This document shows, one piece after another, positions 9,721 through 24,650 of a stretch of DNA of 64,000 nt (positions within the stretch are counted from its first letter, which is position 1; every line of letters begins with the position of its first letter). A program made the translations under genes and the position numbers. Below the pieces are notes generated by a model. The model searched no databases, was not told the origin of the DNA, and worked only from the letters and a program-made list of their open reading frames with translations. Origin of the DNA: Petrolisthes cinctipes (taxonomy: Eukaryota; Arthropoda; Malacostraca; Decapoda; Porcellanidae); the NCBI GenBank assembly GCA_033782935.1, contig JAWQEG010000003.1:2058501-2122500 (forward strand), written 5' to 3'.

Positions 9721-12700
9721 TTCAAATTCAGGCTCAAAACACCTGAAAATTCAATATTTTTGGGTCCCAGAAGCGATCTGTACATGCCTACTCCGTGTTA
9801 GAGTATTTTCAAAATACAGGCCCAAAACATACTGAAAATCGATCTTTTAGGTGCCCAAGAGTCGATATGTGCATGCATCTTCTGTACCCGTTTTTATCTC
9901 AAATTCAGGCTCCAAACATCCGAAAATTCGATATTTTTGGGTCCCAGAAGCGATCTGTACATGCCTACTCAGATGCAGGCCCAAAACATGCTGAAAATCG
10001 ATATTTTAGGTGCCCAAAGTCAACATGTGTATGAATCTTATGCACTCGTTTATATCTCAAATTAAACCTTAAAACACCCGAAAATTCGATTAATTTGGGT
10101 CCCAGAAGCGATCTGTACATGTCTAGTCAGTGCTAGAATGTTTTCAAAATATAGGCTCAAAACATGCTAAAAATCGATATTTTAAGTGTCTAAAGTCGAT
10201 ATGTGCATGCATCTTCTGTACCCGTTTATATCTCAAATTCAGGCTCAAAACACCCGAAAATTCGATATTTTGGGGTCCCAGAAGCGATCTGTACATGCCT
10301 ACTCAGTGCTAGAATGTTTTTAAAATATAGGCTCAAAATATGCAAAAAATCGATATTTTAAGTGACCAAAGTCGATATGTGCATGCATCATCTGTACCCG
10401 TTTATATCTCAAATTCAGGCTCAAAACACCCGAAAATTCGATATTTTGGGGTCCCAGAAGTGATCTGGACATGCCTACTTAGAGCTAGAATATTTTCATA
10501 ATATAGGCCCAAAACATGCAAAAATCGATATTTTAGGTGCCCAAAGTCGATATCTCAAATTCAGGCCCGATACACCCGAAAATTCGATATTTTGGGGTCC
10601 CAGAAGCAAACTGTACATGCCTACTCCGTGTTAGAATATTTTCAAAATACAGGCCCAAAACATATTGAAAATCGATCTTTTAGGTGCCCAAAAGTCGATA
10701 TGTGCATGCATCTTCTGTACAAATTTATATCCCAAATTCAACCTCAAAACAGCCAAAAATTCGATATTTTTATGTCCCAGAAACGATCTGTGCTAGAAAT
10801 TTTTCAAAATATAGGCTCAAAACATGCTAAAAATCGATATTTTAAGTGTCCAAAGTCGATATGTGCATGCATCATCTGTACCCGTTTATATCTCAAATTC
10901 AGGCTCATAACACCCGAAAATTCGATATTTTGGGGTCCCAGAAGTGATCTGTACATGCCTACTTAGTGCTAGAATATTTTCAAAATATAGGCCCAAAACA
11001 TGATAAAAATCTATATTTTAGGTGCCGAAAGTCGATATCTCAAATTCAGGCCCAAAACACGCGAAAATTCGATATTTTGGGGGTCCCAGAAGCGAACTGT
11101 ACATGCCTACTCCGTGTTAGAGTATTTTCAAAATACAGGCCCAAAACATACTGAAAATCGATCTTTTAGGTGCCCAAAAGTCGATATGTGGATGATTCTT
11201 CTGTACCCGTTTATATCTCAAATTCAGGCTCAATACACCCGAAAATTCGATATTTTGGTGTCCCCGAAGCGATCTGTACTTGCCTACTCCGTGTTAGAGT
11301 ATTTTCAAAATACAGGCCCAAAACAAACTGAAAATCGATATTTTAGGTGACCAAAGTCAATATGTGTATGCATCTTCTGCACCCGTTTATATCCCAAATT
11401 CAGCCTCAAAACACCCGAAAATTCGATATTTTAGGGTCCCAGAAGCGATCTCTACATGTCTACTTAGTGCTAGAATGTTTTCAAAATATAGGCTCAAAAC
11501 ATGCTAAAAATCGATATTTTAAGTGTCCAAAGTCGATTTGTGCATGCATCATCTGTACCCGTTTATATCTCAAATTCAGGCTCAAAACACCCGAAAATTC
11601 GATATTTTGGGATCCCAGAAGTGGACTGTACATGCCTACTCCGTGTTAGAATATTTTCAAAATATAGGCCCAAAACATGCTAAAAATCGATATTTTAGGT
11701 GCCCAAAGTCGATATCTCAAATTCAGGCCCAAAACACCCGAAATTTCGATATTTTGGGGTCCCAGAAGCGAACTGTACGTGCCTACTCCGTGTTAGAGTA
11801 TTTTCAAAATACAGGCCCAAAACATACTGAAAATCGATCTTTTAGGTGCCCAAAAGTCGATATGTGCATCCATCTTCTGTACCCGTTTATATCTCAAATT
11901 CAGGCTCCAAAGACCTGAAAATTCGATATTTTGGGGTCCCAGAAGCGATCTGTACATGTCTAGTCAGTGCTAGAATGTTTTCAAAATATAGCCTCAAAAC
12001 ATGCTAAAAATCGATATTTTAAGTGTCCAAAGTCGATCTGTAACTCGTAGTTAGAGTATTTTCAAAATACAGGCCCAAAACATGCTGAAAATCGATATTT
12101 TTGGTGCCCAAAGTCAATATGTGCATGCATCTTCTGTACCCGTTTGTATATCAAATTCAGGCTCAAAACACCCGAAAATTCGGTGTTTTTGGTTCCTAGA
12201 AGCTATCTATACATCCCTACTCCTAGTTAGAATGTTTTCAAGATACAGACCCAAAACATGCTCAAAATCGATATTTTAGGTGCCCAAAAGTCGATATGTG
12301 CATGCATCTTCTGTACCCGTTTATATCTCAAATTCAGCCTCAAAACACCTGAAAATTCGATATTTTGGGGTCCCAGAAGCGATCTGTACATGCCTACTAA
12401 GTGCTAGAATATTTTCAAAATATAGGCCCAAAACATTCTAAAAATCGATATTTTAGGTGCCCAAAGTCGATATCTCAAATTCAGGCCCAAAACACCCAAA
12501 AATTCGATATTTTGGGGTTCCAGAAGCGATCTGTACATGCCTACTCCGTGTTAGAGTATTTTCAATATACAGGCCCAAAACATACTGAAAATCGATCTTT
12601 TAGGTGCTTATAAGTCGATATGTGGATGCATCTTCTGTACCCGTTTATATCTCAAATTCAGGCTCAAAACACCCGAAAATTCGATATTTTGGGGTCCCAG

Positions 12701-15700
12701 AAGTGATCTGTACATGCCTACTTAGTGCTAGAATATTTTCATAATATAGGCGCAAAACATTCAAAAATCGATATTTTAGGTGCCCAAAGTCGATATCTCA
12801 AATTCAGGCGCAATACACCCGAAAATTCGATATTTTGGGGTCCAAGAAGCGAACTGTACATGCCTACTCCGTGTTAGAATATTTTCAAAATATAGGCCCA
12901 AAAAATGCTAAAAATCGATATTTTAGGTGCCCAAAGTCGATATCTCATATTCAGGCCCAAAACACCCGAAAATTCGATTATTTTGGGTCCCAGAAGCGAT
13001 CTGTACATGTCTAGTCAGTGCTCGAATGTTTTCAAAATATAGGCTCAAAACATGCTAATAATCGATATTTTAAGTGTCCAAAGTCGAAATGTGCATGCAT
13101 CTTCTGTACCCGTTTATATATCAAATTCAGGCTCAAAACACCCGAAAATTCGATATTTATGGGTCCCAGAAGCGATCTGTACATGCCTACTCAGTGCTAG
13201 AATGTTTTTAAAATATAGGCTCAAAATATGCAAAAAATCGATATTTTAAGTGACCAAAGTCGATATGTGCATGCATCATCTGTACCCGTTTATATCTCAA
13301 ATTCAGGCTCAAAACACCCGAAAATTCGATATTTTGGGGTCCCAGAAGTGATCTGTACATGCCTACTTAGTGCTAGAATATTTTAATAATATAGGCCCAA
13401 AACATGCAAAAATCAATATTTTAGGTGCCCAAAGTCGATATCTCAAATTCAGGCCCAATACACCCGAAAATTCGATATTTTGGGGTCCCAGAAGCGAACT
13501 GTACATGCCTACTCCGTGTTAGAATATTTTCAAAATATAGGTCCAAAACATGCTAAAAATCGATATTTAAGGTGCACAAAGTCGATATCTCAAATTCAGG
13601 CCCAAAACACCCGAAAAATCGATATTTGGGGGTCCCAGAAGCGAACTGTACATGCCTACTCCGTGTTAGAGTATTTTCAAAATACAGGCCCAAAACATAC
13701 TGAAAATCGATCTTTTAGGAGCCCAAAAGTCGATATGTGCATGCATCTTCTGTACCCGTTTATATCCAAAATTCAACCTCAAAACACCCAAAAAATCGAT
13801 ATTTTTGTGTCCCAAAAACGATCTGTGCTAGAAATTTTTCAAAATATAGGCTCAAAACATGCTAAAAATCGATATTTTAAGTGTCCAAAGTCGATATTTG
13901 CATGCATCATCTGTACCCGTTTATATCCCAAATTCAGCCTCAAAACCCCCGAAAATTCGATATTTTAGGGTCCCAGAAGCTATCTCTACATGCCTACTTA
14001 GTGCTAGAATGTTTTCAAAATATTGGCTCAAAACATGCTAAAAATCGATATTTTAAGTGTCCAAAGTCAATATGTGTATGCATCTTCTGCACCCGTTTAT
14101 ATCCCAAATTCAGCCTCAAAACCCCCGAAAATTCGATATTTTAGGGTCCCAGAAGCTATCTCTACATGCCTACTTAGTGCTAGAATGTTTTCAAAATATA
14201 GCCTCAAAACATGCTAAAAATCGATATTTTAAGTGTCCAAAGTCGATCTGTAACTCGTAGTTAGAGTATTTTCAAAATACAGGCCCAAAACATGCTGAAA
14301 ATCGATATTTTTGGTGCCCAAAGTCAATATGTGCATGCATCTTCTGTACCCGTTTGTATATCAAATTCAGGCTCAAAACACCCGAAAATTCGGTATTTTT
14401 GGTTCCTAGAAGCAATCTGTACATCCCTACTCCTAGTTAGAATGTTTTCAAGATACAGACCCAAAACATGCTCAAAATCGATATTTTAGGTGCCCAAAAG
14501 TCGATATTCATGCATCTTCTGTACCCGTTTATATCTCAAATTCAGACTCAAAACACCCGAAAATTCGATATTTTGGGGTCCCAGAAGCGATCTGTACATG
14601 CCTACTCAGTGCTAGAATATTTTCAAAATATAGGCCCAAAACAATCTAGAAATCGATATTTTAGTTGCCCAAAGTCGATATCTCAAATTCAGGCCCAAAA
14701 CACCCAAAAATTCGATATTTTGGGGTTCCTGAAGCGATCTGTACATGCCTACTCCGTGTTAGAGTATTTTCAATATACAGGCCCAAAACATACTGAAAAT
14801 CGATCTTTTAGGTGCCCAAAAGTCGATATGTGCATGCATCTTCTGTACCCGTTTTTATCTCAAATTCAGGCTCCAAACACCCGAAAATTCGATATTTTTG
14901 GGTCCCAGAAGCGATCTGTACATGCCTACTCAGATGCAGGCCCAAAACATGCTGAAAATCGATATTTTAGGTGCCCAAAGTCAACATGTATATGCATCTT
15001 ATGCACTCGTTTATATCTCAAATTAAACCTCAAAACACTCAAAAATTCGATTATTTTGGGTCCCAGAAGCGATCTGTACATGTCTAGTCAGTGCTAGAAT
15101 GTTTTCAAAATATAGGCTCAAAACATGCTAAAAATCGATATTTTAAGTATCCAAAGTCGATATGTGCATGCATCTTCTTTACCCGTTTATATCTCAAATT
15201 CAGGCTCAAAACACCCGAAAATTCGATATTTTGGGATCCCAGAAGTGATCTGTACATGCCTACTTAGTGCTAGAATATTTTCATAATATAGGCCCAAAAC
15301 ATGCTGAAAATCGATATTTTTGGTGCCCAAAGTCAATATGTGCATGCATCTTCTGTACCCGTGTGTATATCAAATTCAAGCTCAAAACACCCGAAAATTC
15401 GGTATTTTTGGTTCCTAGAAGCAATCTGTACATCCCTACTCCTAGTTAGAATGTTTTCAAGATACAGACCCAAAACATGCTCAAAATCGATATTTTAGGT
15501 GCCCAAAAGTCGATATTCATGCATCTTCTGTCCCCGTTTATATCTCAAATTCAGACTCAAAACACCCGAAAATTCGATATTTTGGGGTCCCAGACGCGAT
15601 CTGTACATGCCTACTCAGTGCTAGAATATTTTCAAAATATAGGCCCAAAACATTCTAGAAATCGATATTTTAGGTGCCCAAAGTCGATATCTCAAATTCA

Positions 15701-16250
15701 GGCCCAAAACACCCAAAAATTCGATATTTTGGGGTTCCAGAAGCGATCTGTACATGCCTACTCCGTGTTAGAGTATTTTCAATATACAGGCCCAAAACAT
15801 ACTGAAAATCGATCTTTTAGGTGCTTATAAGTCGATATGTGGATGCATCTTCTGTACCCGTTTATATTTCAAATTCAGGCTCAAAACACCTGAAAATTCG
15901 ATATTTTGGGGTCCCAGAAGCGATCTGTACATGCCTACTCCGTGTTAGAGTATTTTCAAAATACAGGCCCAAAACATACTGAAAATCGACCTTTTAGGTG
16001 CCCAAAAGTCGATATGTGCATGCATCTTCTGTACCCGTTTTTATCTCAAATTCAGGCTCCAAACACCCGAAAATTCGATATTTTTGGGTCCCAGAAGCAA
16101 ACTGTAAATGCCTACTCAGATGCAGGCCCAAAACATGCTGAAAATCGATATTTTAGGTGCCCAAAGTCAACATGTGTATGCATCTTATGCACTCGTTTAT
16201 ATCTCAAATTAAACCTCAAAACACCCGAAAATTCGATTATTTTGGGTCCC

Positions 16251-16439
16251 AGAAGTGATCTGTACATGCCTACTCAGTGCTAGAATGTTTTTAAAATATA
16301 GGCTCAAAACATGCAAAAAATCGATATTTTAAGTGACCAAAGTCGATATGTGCATGCATCATCTGTACCCGTTTATATCTCAAATTCAGGCTCAAAACAC
16401 CCGAAAATTCGATATTTTGGGGTCCCAGAAGCGATCAGT
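16251..16439 (+). repeat. Junction monomer between the 8.9-kb copies
   Basis: At about 16,253 copy 1 stops matching copy 2's corresponding end (about 24,653). The following monomer, with GAATGTTTTTAAAATATAGG, AACATGCAAAAAATCG and AAGTGACCAAAG, instead resembles about 25,650-25,820 at an offset of about 9,381 bp. In-register +8,900 homology resumes backwards only to about 7,540/16,440. This is the expected mark of an unequal exchange between related monomers. Confidence 0.7.
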
Positions 16440-19400
16440 ACATGCCTACTTAGTGCTAGAATATTTTCATAATATAGGCCCAAAACATGCAAAAATCGAT
16501 ATTTTAGGTGCCCAAAGTCGATATCTCAAATTCAGGCCCGATACACCCGAAAATTCGATATTTTGGGGTCCCAGAAGCAAACTGTACATGCCTACTCCGT
16601 GTTAGAATATTTTCAAAATACAGGCCCAAAACATATTGAAAATCGATCTTTTAGGTGCCCAAAAGTCGATATGTGCATCCATCTTCTGTACCCGTTTATA
16701 TCCCAAATTCAACCTCAAAACAGCCAAAAATTCGATATTTTTATGTCCCAGAAACGATCTGTGCTAGAAATTTTTCAAAATATAGGCTCAAAACATGCTA
16801 AAAATCGATATTTTAAGTGTCCAAATTCGATATGTGCATGCATCATCTGTACCCGTTTATATCTCAAATTCAGGCTCAGAACACCCGAAAATTCGATATT
16901 TTGGGGTCCCAGAAGTGATCTGTACATGCCTACTTAGTGCTAGAATATTTTCAAAATATAGGCCCAAAACATGCTAAAAATCGATATTTTAGGTGCCGAA
17001 AGTCGATATCTCAAATTCAGGCCCAAAACACGCGAAAATTCGATATTTTGGGGGTCCCAGAAGCGAACTGTACATGCCTACTCCGTGTTAGAGTATTTTC
17101 AAAATACAGGCCCAAAACATACTGAAAATCGATCTTTTAGGTGCCCAAAAGTCGATATGTGGATGAATCTTCTGTACCCGTTTATATCTCAAATTCAGGC
17201 TCAATTCACCCGAAAATTCGATATTTTGGTGTCCCAGAAGCGATCTGTACTTGCCTACTCCGTGTTAGAGTATTTTCAAAATACAGGCCCAAAACAAGCT
17301 GAAAATCGATATTTTAGGTGACCAAAGTCAATATGTGTATGCATCTTCTGCACCCATTTATATCCCAAATTCAGCCTCAAAACCCCGAAAATTCGATATT
17401 TTAGGGTCCCAGAAGCGATCTCTACATGCCTACTTAGTGCTAGATTGTTTTCAAAATATAGGCTCAAAACATGCTAAAAATCGATATTTTAAGTGTCCAA
17501 AGTCGATTTGTGCATGCATCATCTGTACCCGTTTATATCTCAAATTCAGGCTCAAAACACCCGAAAATTCGATATTTTGGGATCCCAGAAGTGGACTGTA
17601 CATGCCTACTCCATGTTAGAATATTTTCAAAATATAGGCCCAAAACATGCTAAAAATCGATATTTTAGGTGCCCAAAGTCGATATCTCAAATTCAGGCCC
17701 AAAACACCCGAAAATTCGATATTTTGGGGTCCCAGAAGCGAACTGTACGTGCCTACTCCGTGTTAGAGTATTTTCAAAATACAGGCCCAAAACATACTGA
17801 AAATCGATCTTTTAGGTGCCCAAAAGTCGATATGTGCATGCATCTTCTGTACCCGTTTATATCTCAAATTCAGGTTCCAAAGACCCGAAAATTCGATATT
17901 TTGGGGTCCCAGAAGCGATCTGTACATGTCTAGTCAGTGCTAGAATGTTTTCAAAATATAGCCTCAAAACATGCTAAAATTCGATATTTTAAGTGTCCAA
18001 AGTCGATCTGTAACTCGTAGTTAGAGTATTTTCAAAATACAGGCCCAAAACATGCTGAAAATCGATATTTTTGGTGCCCAAAGTCAATATGTGCATGCAT
18101 CTTCTGTACCCGTTTGTATATCAAATTCAGGCTCAAAACACCCGAAAATTCGGTATTTTTGGTTCCTAGAAGCTATCTATACATCCCTACTCCTAGTTAG
18201 AATGTTTTCAAGATACAGACCCAAAACAAGCTCAAAATCGATATTTTAGGTGCCCAAAAGTCGATATGTGCATGCATCTTCTGTACCCGTTTATATCTCA
18301 AATTCAGGCTCAAAACACTTGAAAATTCGATATTTTGGGGTCCCAGAAGCGATTTGTACATGCCTACTCAGTGCTAGAATATTTTCAAAATATAGGCCCA
18401 AAACATTCTAAAAATCGATATTTTAGGTGCCCAAAGTCGATATCTCAAATTCAGGCCCAAAACACCCAAAAATTCGATATTTTGGGGTTCCAGAAGCGAT
18501 CTGTACATGCCTACTCCGTGTTAGAGTATTTTCAATATACAGGCCCAAAACATACTGAAAATCGATCTTTTAGGTGCTTATAAGTCGATATGTGGATGCA
18601 TCTTCTGTACCCGTTTATATTTCAAATTCAGGCTCAAAACACCTGAAAATTCAATATTTTTGGGTCCCAGAAGCGATCTGTACATGCCTACTCCGTGTTA
18701 GAGTATTTTCAAAATACAGGCCCAAAACATACTGAAAATCGATCTTTTAGGTGCCCAAAAGTCGATATGTGCATGCATCTTCTGTACCCGTTTTTATCTC
18801 AAATTCAGGCTCCAAACATCCGAAAATTCGATATTTTTGGGTCCCAGAAGCGATCTGTACATGCCTACTCAGATGCAGGCCCAAAACATGCTGAAAATCG
18901 ATATTTTAGGTGCCCAAAGTCAACATGTGTATGAATCTTATGCACTCGTTTATATCTCAAATTAAACCTTAAAACACCCGAAAATTCGATTAATTTGGGT
19001 CCCAGAAGCGATCTGTACATGTCTAGTCAGTGCTAGAATGTTTTCAAAATATAGGCTCAAAACATGCTAAAAATCGATATTTTAAGTGTCTAAAGTCGAT
19101 ATGTGCATGCATCTTCTGTACCCGTTTATATCTCAAATTCAGGCTCAAAACACCCGAAAATTCGATATTTTGGGGTCCCAGAAGCGATCTGTACATGCCT
19201 ACTCAGTGCTAGAATGTTTTTAAAATATAGGCTCAAAATATGCAAAAAATCGATATTTTAAGTGACCAAAGTCGATATGTGCATGCATCATCTGTACCCG
19301 TTTATATCTCAAATTCAGGCTCAAAACACCCGAAAATTCGATATTTTGGGGTCCCAGAAGTGATCTGGACATGCCTACTTAGAGCTAGAATATTTTCATA

Positions 19401-22400
19401 ATATAGGCCCAAAACATGCAAAAATCGATATTTTAGGTGCCCAAAGTCGATATCTCAAATTCAGGCCCGATACACCCGAAAATTCGATATTTTGGGGTCC
19501 CAGAAGCAAACTGTACATGCCTACTCCGTGTTAGAATATTTTCAAAATACAGGCCCAAAACATATTGAAAATCGATCTTTTAGGTGCCCAAAAGTCGATA
19601 TGTGCATGCATCTTCTGTACCCGTTTATATCCCAAATTCAACCTCAAAACAGCCAAAAATTCGATATTTTTATGTCCCAGGAACGATCTGTGCTAGAAAT
19701 TTTTCAAAATATAGGCTCAAAACATGCTAAAAATCGATATTTTAAGTGTCCAAAGTCGATATGTGCATGCATCATCTGTACCCGTTTATATCTCAAATTC
19801 AGGCTCATAACACCCGAAAATTCGATATTTTGGGGTCCCAGAAGTGATCTGTACATGCCTACTTAGTGCTAGAATATTTTCAAAATATAGGCCCAAAACA
19901 TGCTAAAAATCTATATTTTAGGTGCCGAAAGTCGATATCTCAAATTCAGGCCCAAAACACGCGAAAATTCGATATTTTGGGGGTCCCAGAAGCGAACTGT
20001 ACATGCCTACTCCGTGTTAGAGTATTTTCAAAATACAGGCCCAAAACATACTGAAAATCGATCTTTTAGGTGCCCAAAAGTCGATATGTGGATGATTCTT
20101 CTGTACCCGTTTATATCTCAAATTCAGGCTCAATACACCCGAAAATTCGATATTTTGGTGTCCCCGAAGCGATCTGTACTTGCCTACTCCGTGTTAGAGT
20201 ATTTTCAAAATACAGGCCCAAAACAAACTGAAAATCGATATTTTAGGTGACCAAAGTCAATATGTGTATGCATCTTCTGCACCCGTTTATATCCCAAATT
20301 CAGCCTCAAAACACCCGAAAATTCGATATTTTAGGGTCCCAGAAGCGATCTCTACATGTCTACTTAGTGCTAGAATGTTTTCAAAATATAGGCTCAAAAC
20401 ATGCTAAAAATCGATATTTTAAGTGTCCAAAGTCGATTTGTGCATGCATCATCTGTACCCGTTTATATCTCAAATTCAGGCTCAAAACACCCGAAAATTC
20501 GATATTTTGGGATCCCAGAAGTGGACTGTACATGCCTACTCCGTGTTAGAATATTTTCAAAATATAGGCCCAAAACATGCTAAAAATCGATATTTTAGGT
20601 GCCCAAAGTCGATATCTCAAATTCAGGCCCAAAACACCTGAAATTTCGATATTTTGGGGTCCCAGAAGCGAACTGTACGTGCCTACTCCGTGTTAGAGTA
20701 TTTTCAAAATACAGGCCCAAAACATACTGAAAATCGATCTTTTAGGTGCCCAAAAGTCGATATGTGCATCCATCTTCTGTACCCGTTTATATCTCAAATT
20801 CAGGCTCCAAAGACCTGAAAATTCGATATTTTGGGGTCCCAGAAGCGATCTGTACATGTCTAGTCAGTGCTAGAATGTTTTCAAAATATAGCCTCAAAAC
20901 ATGCTAAAAATCGATATTTTAAGTGTCCAAAGTCGATCTGTAACTCGTAGTTAGAGTATTTTCAAAATACAGGCCCAAAACATGCTGAAAATCGATATTT
21001 TTGGTGCCCAAAGTCAATATGTGCATGCATCTTCTGTACCCGTTTGTATATCAAATTCAGGCTCAAAACACCCGAAAATTCGGTGTTTTTGGTTCCTAGA
21101 AGCTATCTATACATCCCTACTCCTAGTTAGAATGTTTTCAAGATACAGACCCAAAACATGCTCAAAATCGATATTTTAGGTGCCCAAAAGTCGATATGTG
21201 CATGCATCTTCTGTACCCGTTTATATCTCAAATTCAGGCTCAAAACACCTGAAAATTCGATATTTTGGGGTCCCAGAAGCGATCTGTACATGCCTACTAA
21301 GTGCTAGAATATTTTCAAAATATAGGCCCAAAACATTCTAAAAATCGATATTTTAGGTGCCCAAAGTCGATATCTCAAATTCAGGCCCAAAACACCCAAA
21401 AATTCGATATTTTGGGGTTCCAGAAGCGATCTGTACATGCCTACTCCGTGTTAGAGTATTTTCAATATACAGGCCCAAAACATACTGAAAATCGATCTTT
21501 TAGGTGCTTATAAGTCGATATGTGGATGCATCTTCTGTACCCGTTTATATCTCAAATTCAGGCTCAAAACACCCGAAAATTCGATATTTTGGGGTCCCAG
21601 AAGTGATCTGTACATGCCTACTTAGTGCTAGAATATTTTCATAATATAGGCCCAAAACATTCAAAAATCGATATTTTAGGTGCCCAAAGTCGATATCTCA
21701 AATTCAGGCGCAATACACCCGAAAATTCGATATTTTGGGGTCCAAGAAGCGAACTGTACATGCCTACTCCGTGTTAGAATATTTTCAAAATATAGGCCCA
21801 AAAAATGCTATAAATCGATATTTTAGGTGCCCAAAGTCGATATCTCAAATTCAGGCCCAAAACACCCGAAAATTCGATTATTTTGGGTCCCAGAAGCGAT
21901 CTGTACATGTCTAGTCAGTGCTCGAATGTTTTCAAAATATAGGCTCAAAACATGCTAATAATCGATATTTTAAGTGTCCAAAGTCGATATGTGCATGCAT
22001 CTTCTGTACCCGTTTATATATCAAATTCAGGCTCAAAACACCCGAAAATTCGATATTTATGGGTCCCAGAAGCGATCTGTACATGCCTACTCAGTGCTAG
22101 AATGTTTTTAAAATATAGGCTCAAAATATGCAAAAAATCGATATTTTAAGTGACCAAAGTCGATATGTGCATGCATCATCTGTACCCGTTTATATCTCAA
22201 ATTCAGGCTCAAAACACCCGAAAATTCGATATTTTGGGGTCCCAGAAGTGATCTGTACATGCCTACTTAGTGCTAGAATATTTTAATAATATAGGCCCAA
22301 AACATGCAAAAATCAATATTTTAGGTGCCCAAAGTCGATATCTCAAATTCAGGCCCAATACACCCGAAAATTCGATATTTTGGGGTCCCAGAAGCGAACT

Positions 22401-24650
22401 GTACATGCCTACTCCGTGTTAGAATATTTTCAAAATATAGGTCCAAAACATGCTAAAAATCGATATTTAAGGTGCACAAAGTCGATATCTCAAATTCAGG
22501 CCCAAAACACCCGAAAAATCGATATTTGGGGGTCCCAGAAGCGAACTGTACATGCCTACTCCGTGTTAGAGTATTTTCAAAATACAGGCCCAAAACATAC
22601 TGAAAATCGATCTTTTAGGAGCCCAAAAGTCGATATGTGCATGCATCTTCTGTACCCGTTTATATCCAAAATTCAACCTCAAAACACCCAAAAAATCGAT
22701 ATTTTTGTGTCCCAAAAACGATCTGTGCTAGAAATTTTTCAAAATATAGGCTCAAAACATGCTAAAAATCGATATTTTAAGTGTCCAAAGTCGATATTTG
22801 CATGCATCATCTGTACCCGTTTATATCCCAAATTCAGCCTCAAAACCCCCGAAAATTCGATATTTTAGGGTCCCAGAAGCTATCTCTACATGCCTACTTA
22901 GTGCTAGAATGTTTTCAAAATATTGGCTCAAAACATGCTAAAAATCGATATTTTAAGTGTCCAAAGTCAATATGTGTATGCATCTTCTGCACCCGTTTAT
23001 ATCCCAAATTCAGCCTCAAAACCCCCGAAAATTCGATATTTTAGGGTCCCAGAAGCTATCTCTACATGCCTACTTAGTGCTAGAATGTTTTCAAAATATA
23101 GCCTCAAAACATGCTAAAAATCGATATTTTAAGTGTCCAAAGTCGATCTGTAACTCGTAGTTAGAGTATTTTCAAAATACAGGCCCAAAACATGCTGAAA
23201 ATCGATATTTTTGGTGCCCAAAGTCAATATGTGCATGCATCTTCTGTACCCGTTTTTATCTCAAATTCAGGCTCCAAACACCCGAAAATTCGATATTTTT
23301 GGGTCCCAGAAGCGATCTGTACATGCCTACTCAGATGCAGGCCCAAAACATGCTGAAAATCGATATTTTAGGTGCCCAAAGTCAACATGTATATGCATCT
23401 TATGCACTCGTTTATATCTCAAATTAAACCTCAAAACACTCAAAAATTCGATTATTTTGGGTCCCAGAAGCGATCTGTACATGTCTAGTCAGTGCTAGAA
23501 TGTTTTCAAAATATAGGCTCAAAACATGCTAAAAATCGATATTTTAAGTATCCAAAGTCGATATGTGCATGCATCTTCTTTACCCGTTTATATCTCAAAT
23601 TCAGGCTCAAAACACCCGAAAATTCGATATTTTGGGATCCCAGAAGTGATCTGTACATGCCTACTTAGTGCTAGAATATTTTCATAATATAGGCCCAAAA
23701 CATGCTGAAAATCGATATTTTTGGTGCCCAAAGTCAATATGTGCATGCATCTTCTGTACCCGTGTGTATATCAAATTCAAGCTCAAAACACCCGAAAATT
23801 CGGTATTTTTGGTTCCTAGAAGCAATCTGTACATCCCTACTCCTAGTTAGAATGTTTTCAAGATACAGACCCAAAACATGCTCAAAATCGATATTTTAGG
23901 TGCCCAAAAGTCGATATTCATGCATCTTCTGTCCCCGTTTATATCTCAAATTCAGACTCAAAACACCCGAAAATTCGATATTTTGGGGTCCCAGACGCGA
24001 TCTGTACATGCCTACTCAGTGCTAGAATATTTTCAAAATATAGGCCCAAAACATTCTAGAAATCGATATTTTAGGTGCCCAAAGTCGATATCTCAAATTC
24101 AGGCCCAAAACACCCAAAAATTCGATATTTTGGGGTTCCAGAAGCGATCTGTACATGCCTACTCCGTGTTAGAGTATTTTCAATATACAGGCCCAAAACA
24201 TACTGAAAATCGATCTTTTAGGTGCTTATAAGTCGATATGTGGATGCATCTTCTGTACCCGTTTATATTTCAAATTCAGGCTCAAAACACCTGAAAATTC
24301 GATATTTTGGGGTCCCAGAAGCGATCTGTACATGCCTACTCCGTGTTAGAGTATTTTCAAAATACAGGCCCAAAACATACTGAAAATCGATCTTTTAGGT
24401 GCCCAAAAGTCGATATGTGCATGCATCTTCTGTACCCGTTTTTATCTCAAATTCAGGCTCCAAACACCCGAAAATTCGATATTTTTGGGTCCCAGAAGCA
24501 AACTGTAAATGCCTACTCAGATGCAGGCCCAAAACATGCTGAAAATCGATATTTTAGGTGCCCAAAGTCAACATGTGTATGCATCTTATGCACTCGTTTA
24601 TATCTCAAATTAAACCTCAAAACACCCGAAAATTTGATTATTTTGGGTCC
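16440..24650 (+). repeat. Large tandem duplication 1, copy 2
   Basis: This is a near-identical repeat of 7,540-16,250, with 81-bp landmarks at 17961, 20891 and 23101, each exactly 8,900 bp from its partner. It is shorter than copy 1 by 499 bp because of one three-monomer loss near 23,230. After about 24,652 it follows a different monomer order. Confidence 0.92.
23205..23260 (+). repeat. Three-monomer deletion scar in copy 2
   Basis: Left of this point the sequence matches 14,282 onward (GATATTTTTGGTGCCCAAAGTCAA). Right of it the sequence matches 14,845 onward (CGTTTTTATCTC, GGCTCCAAACACC). The skipped part of copy 1 spans units of 176, 175 and 147 bp plus one extra A, 499 bp in total, so the loss is in register with the monomer. 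The crossover lies in the shared stretch GTGCATGCATCTTCTGTACC. Confidence 0.88.

Larger units (their letters stand above)
7540..16250 (+). repeat. Large tandem duplication 1, copy 1 (~8.9-kb period)
   Basis: From about 7,540 to about 14,340 the sequence recurs at +8,900. From about 14,850 to 16,250 it recurs at +8,401. I noted roughly 15-20 substitutions over about 7 kb, for example near 7,627, 9,178, 10,721, 11,003, 12,748 and 12,945, so the copies are well above 99% identical. It carries 81-bp landmarks at 9061, 11991 and 14201. Confidence 0.92.

Noticed and set aside
14468..15097. A 209-codon open frame, the longest in the window, and many others of 60-160 codons
   Set aside because: They translate the satellite itself. 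The same peptide strings appear in different frames because 176 bp is not a multiple of three. Longer ones arise where 147-bp units keep the frame. Overlapping frames on both strands and ATG at the GTGCATGCATC motif explain their number.
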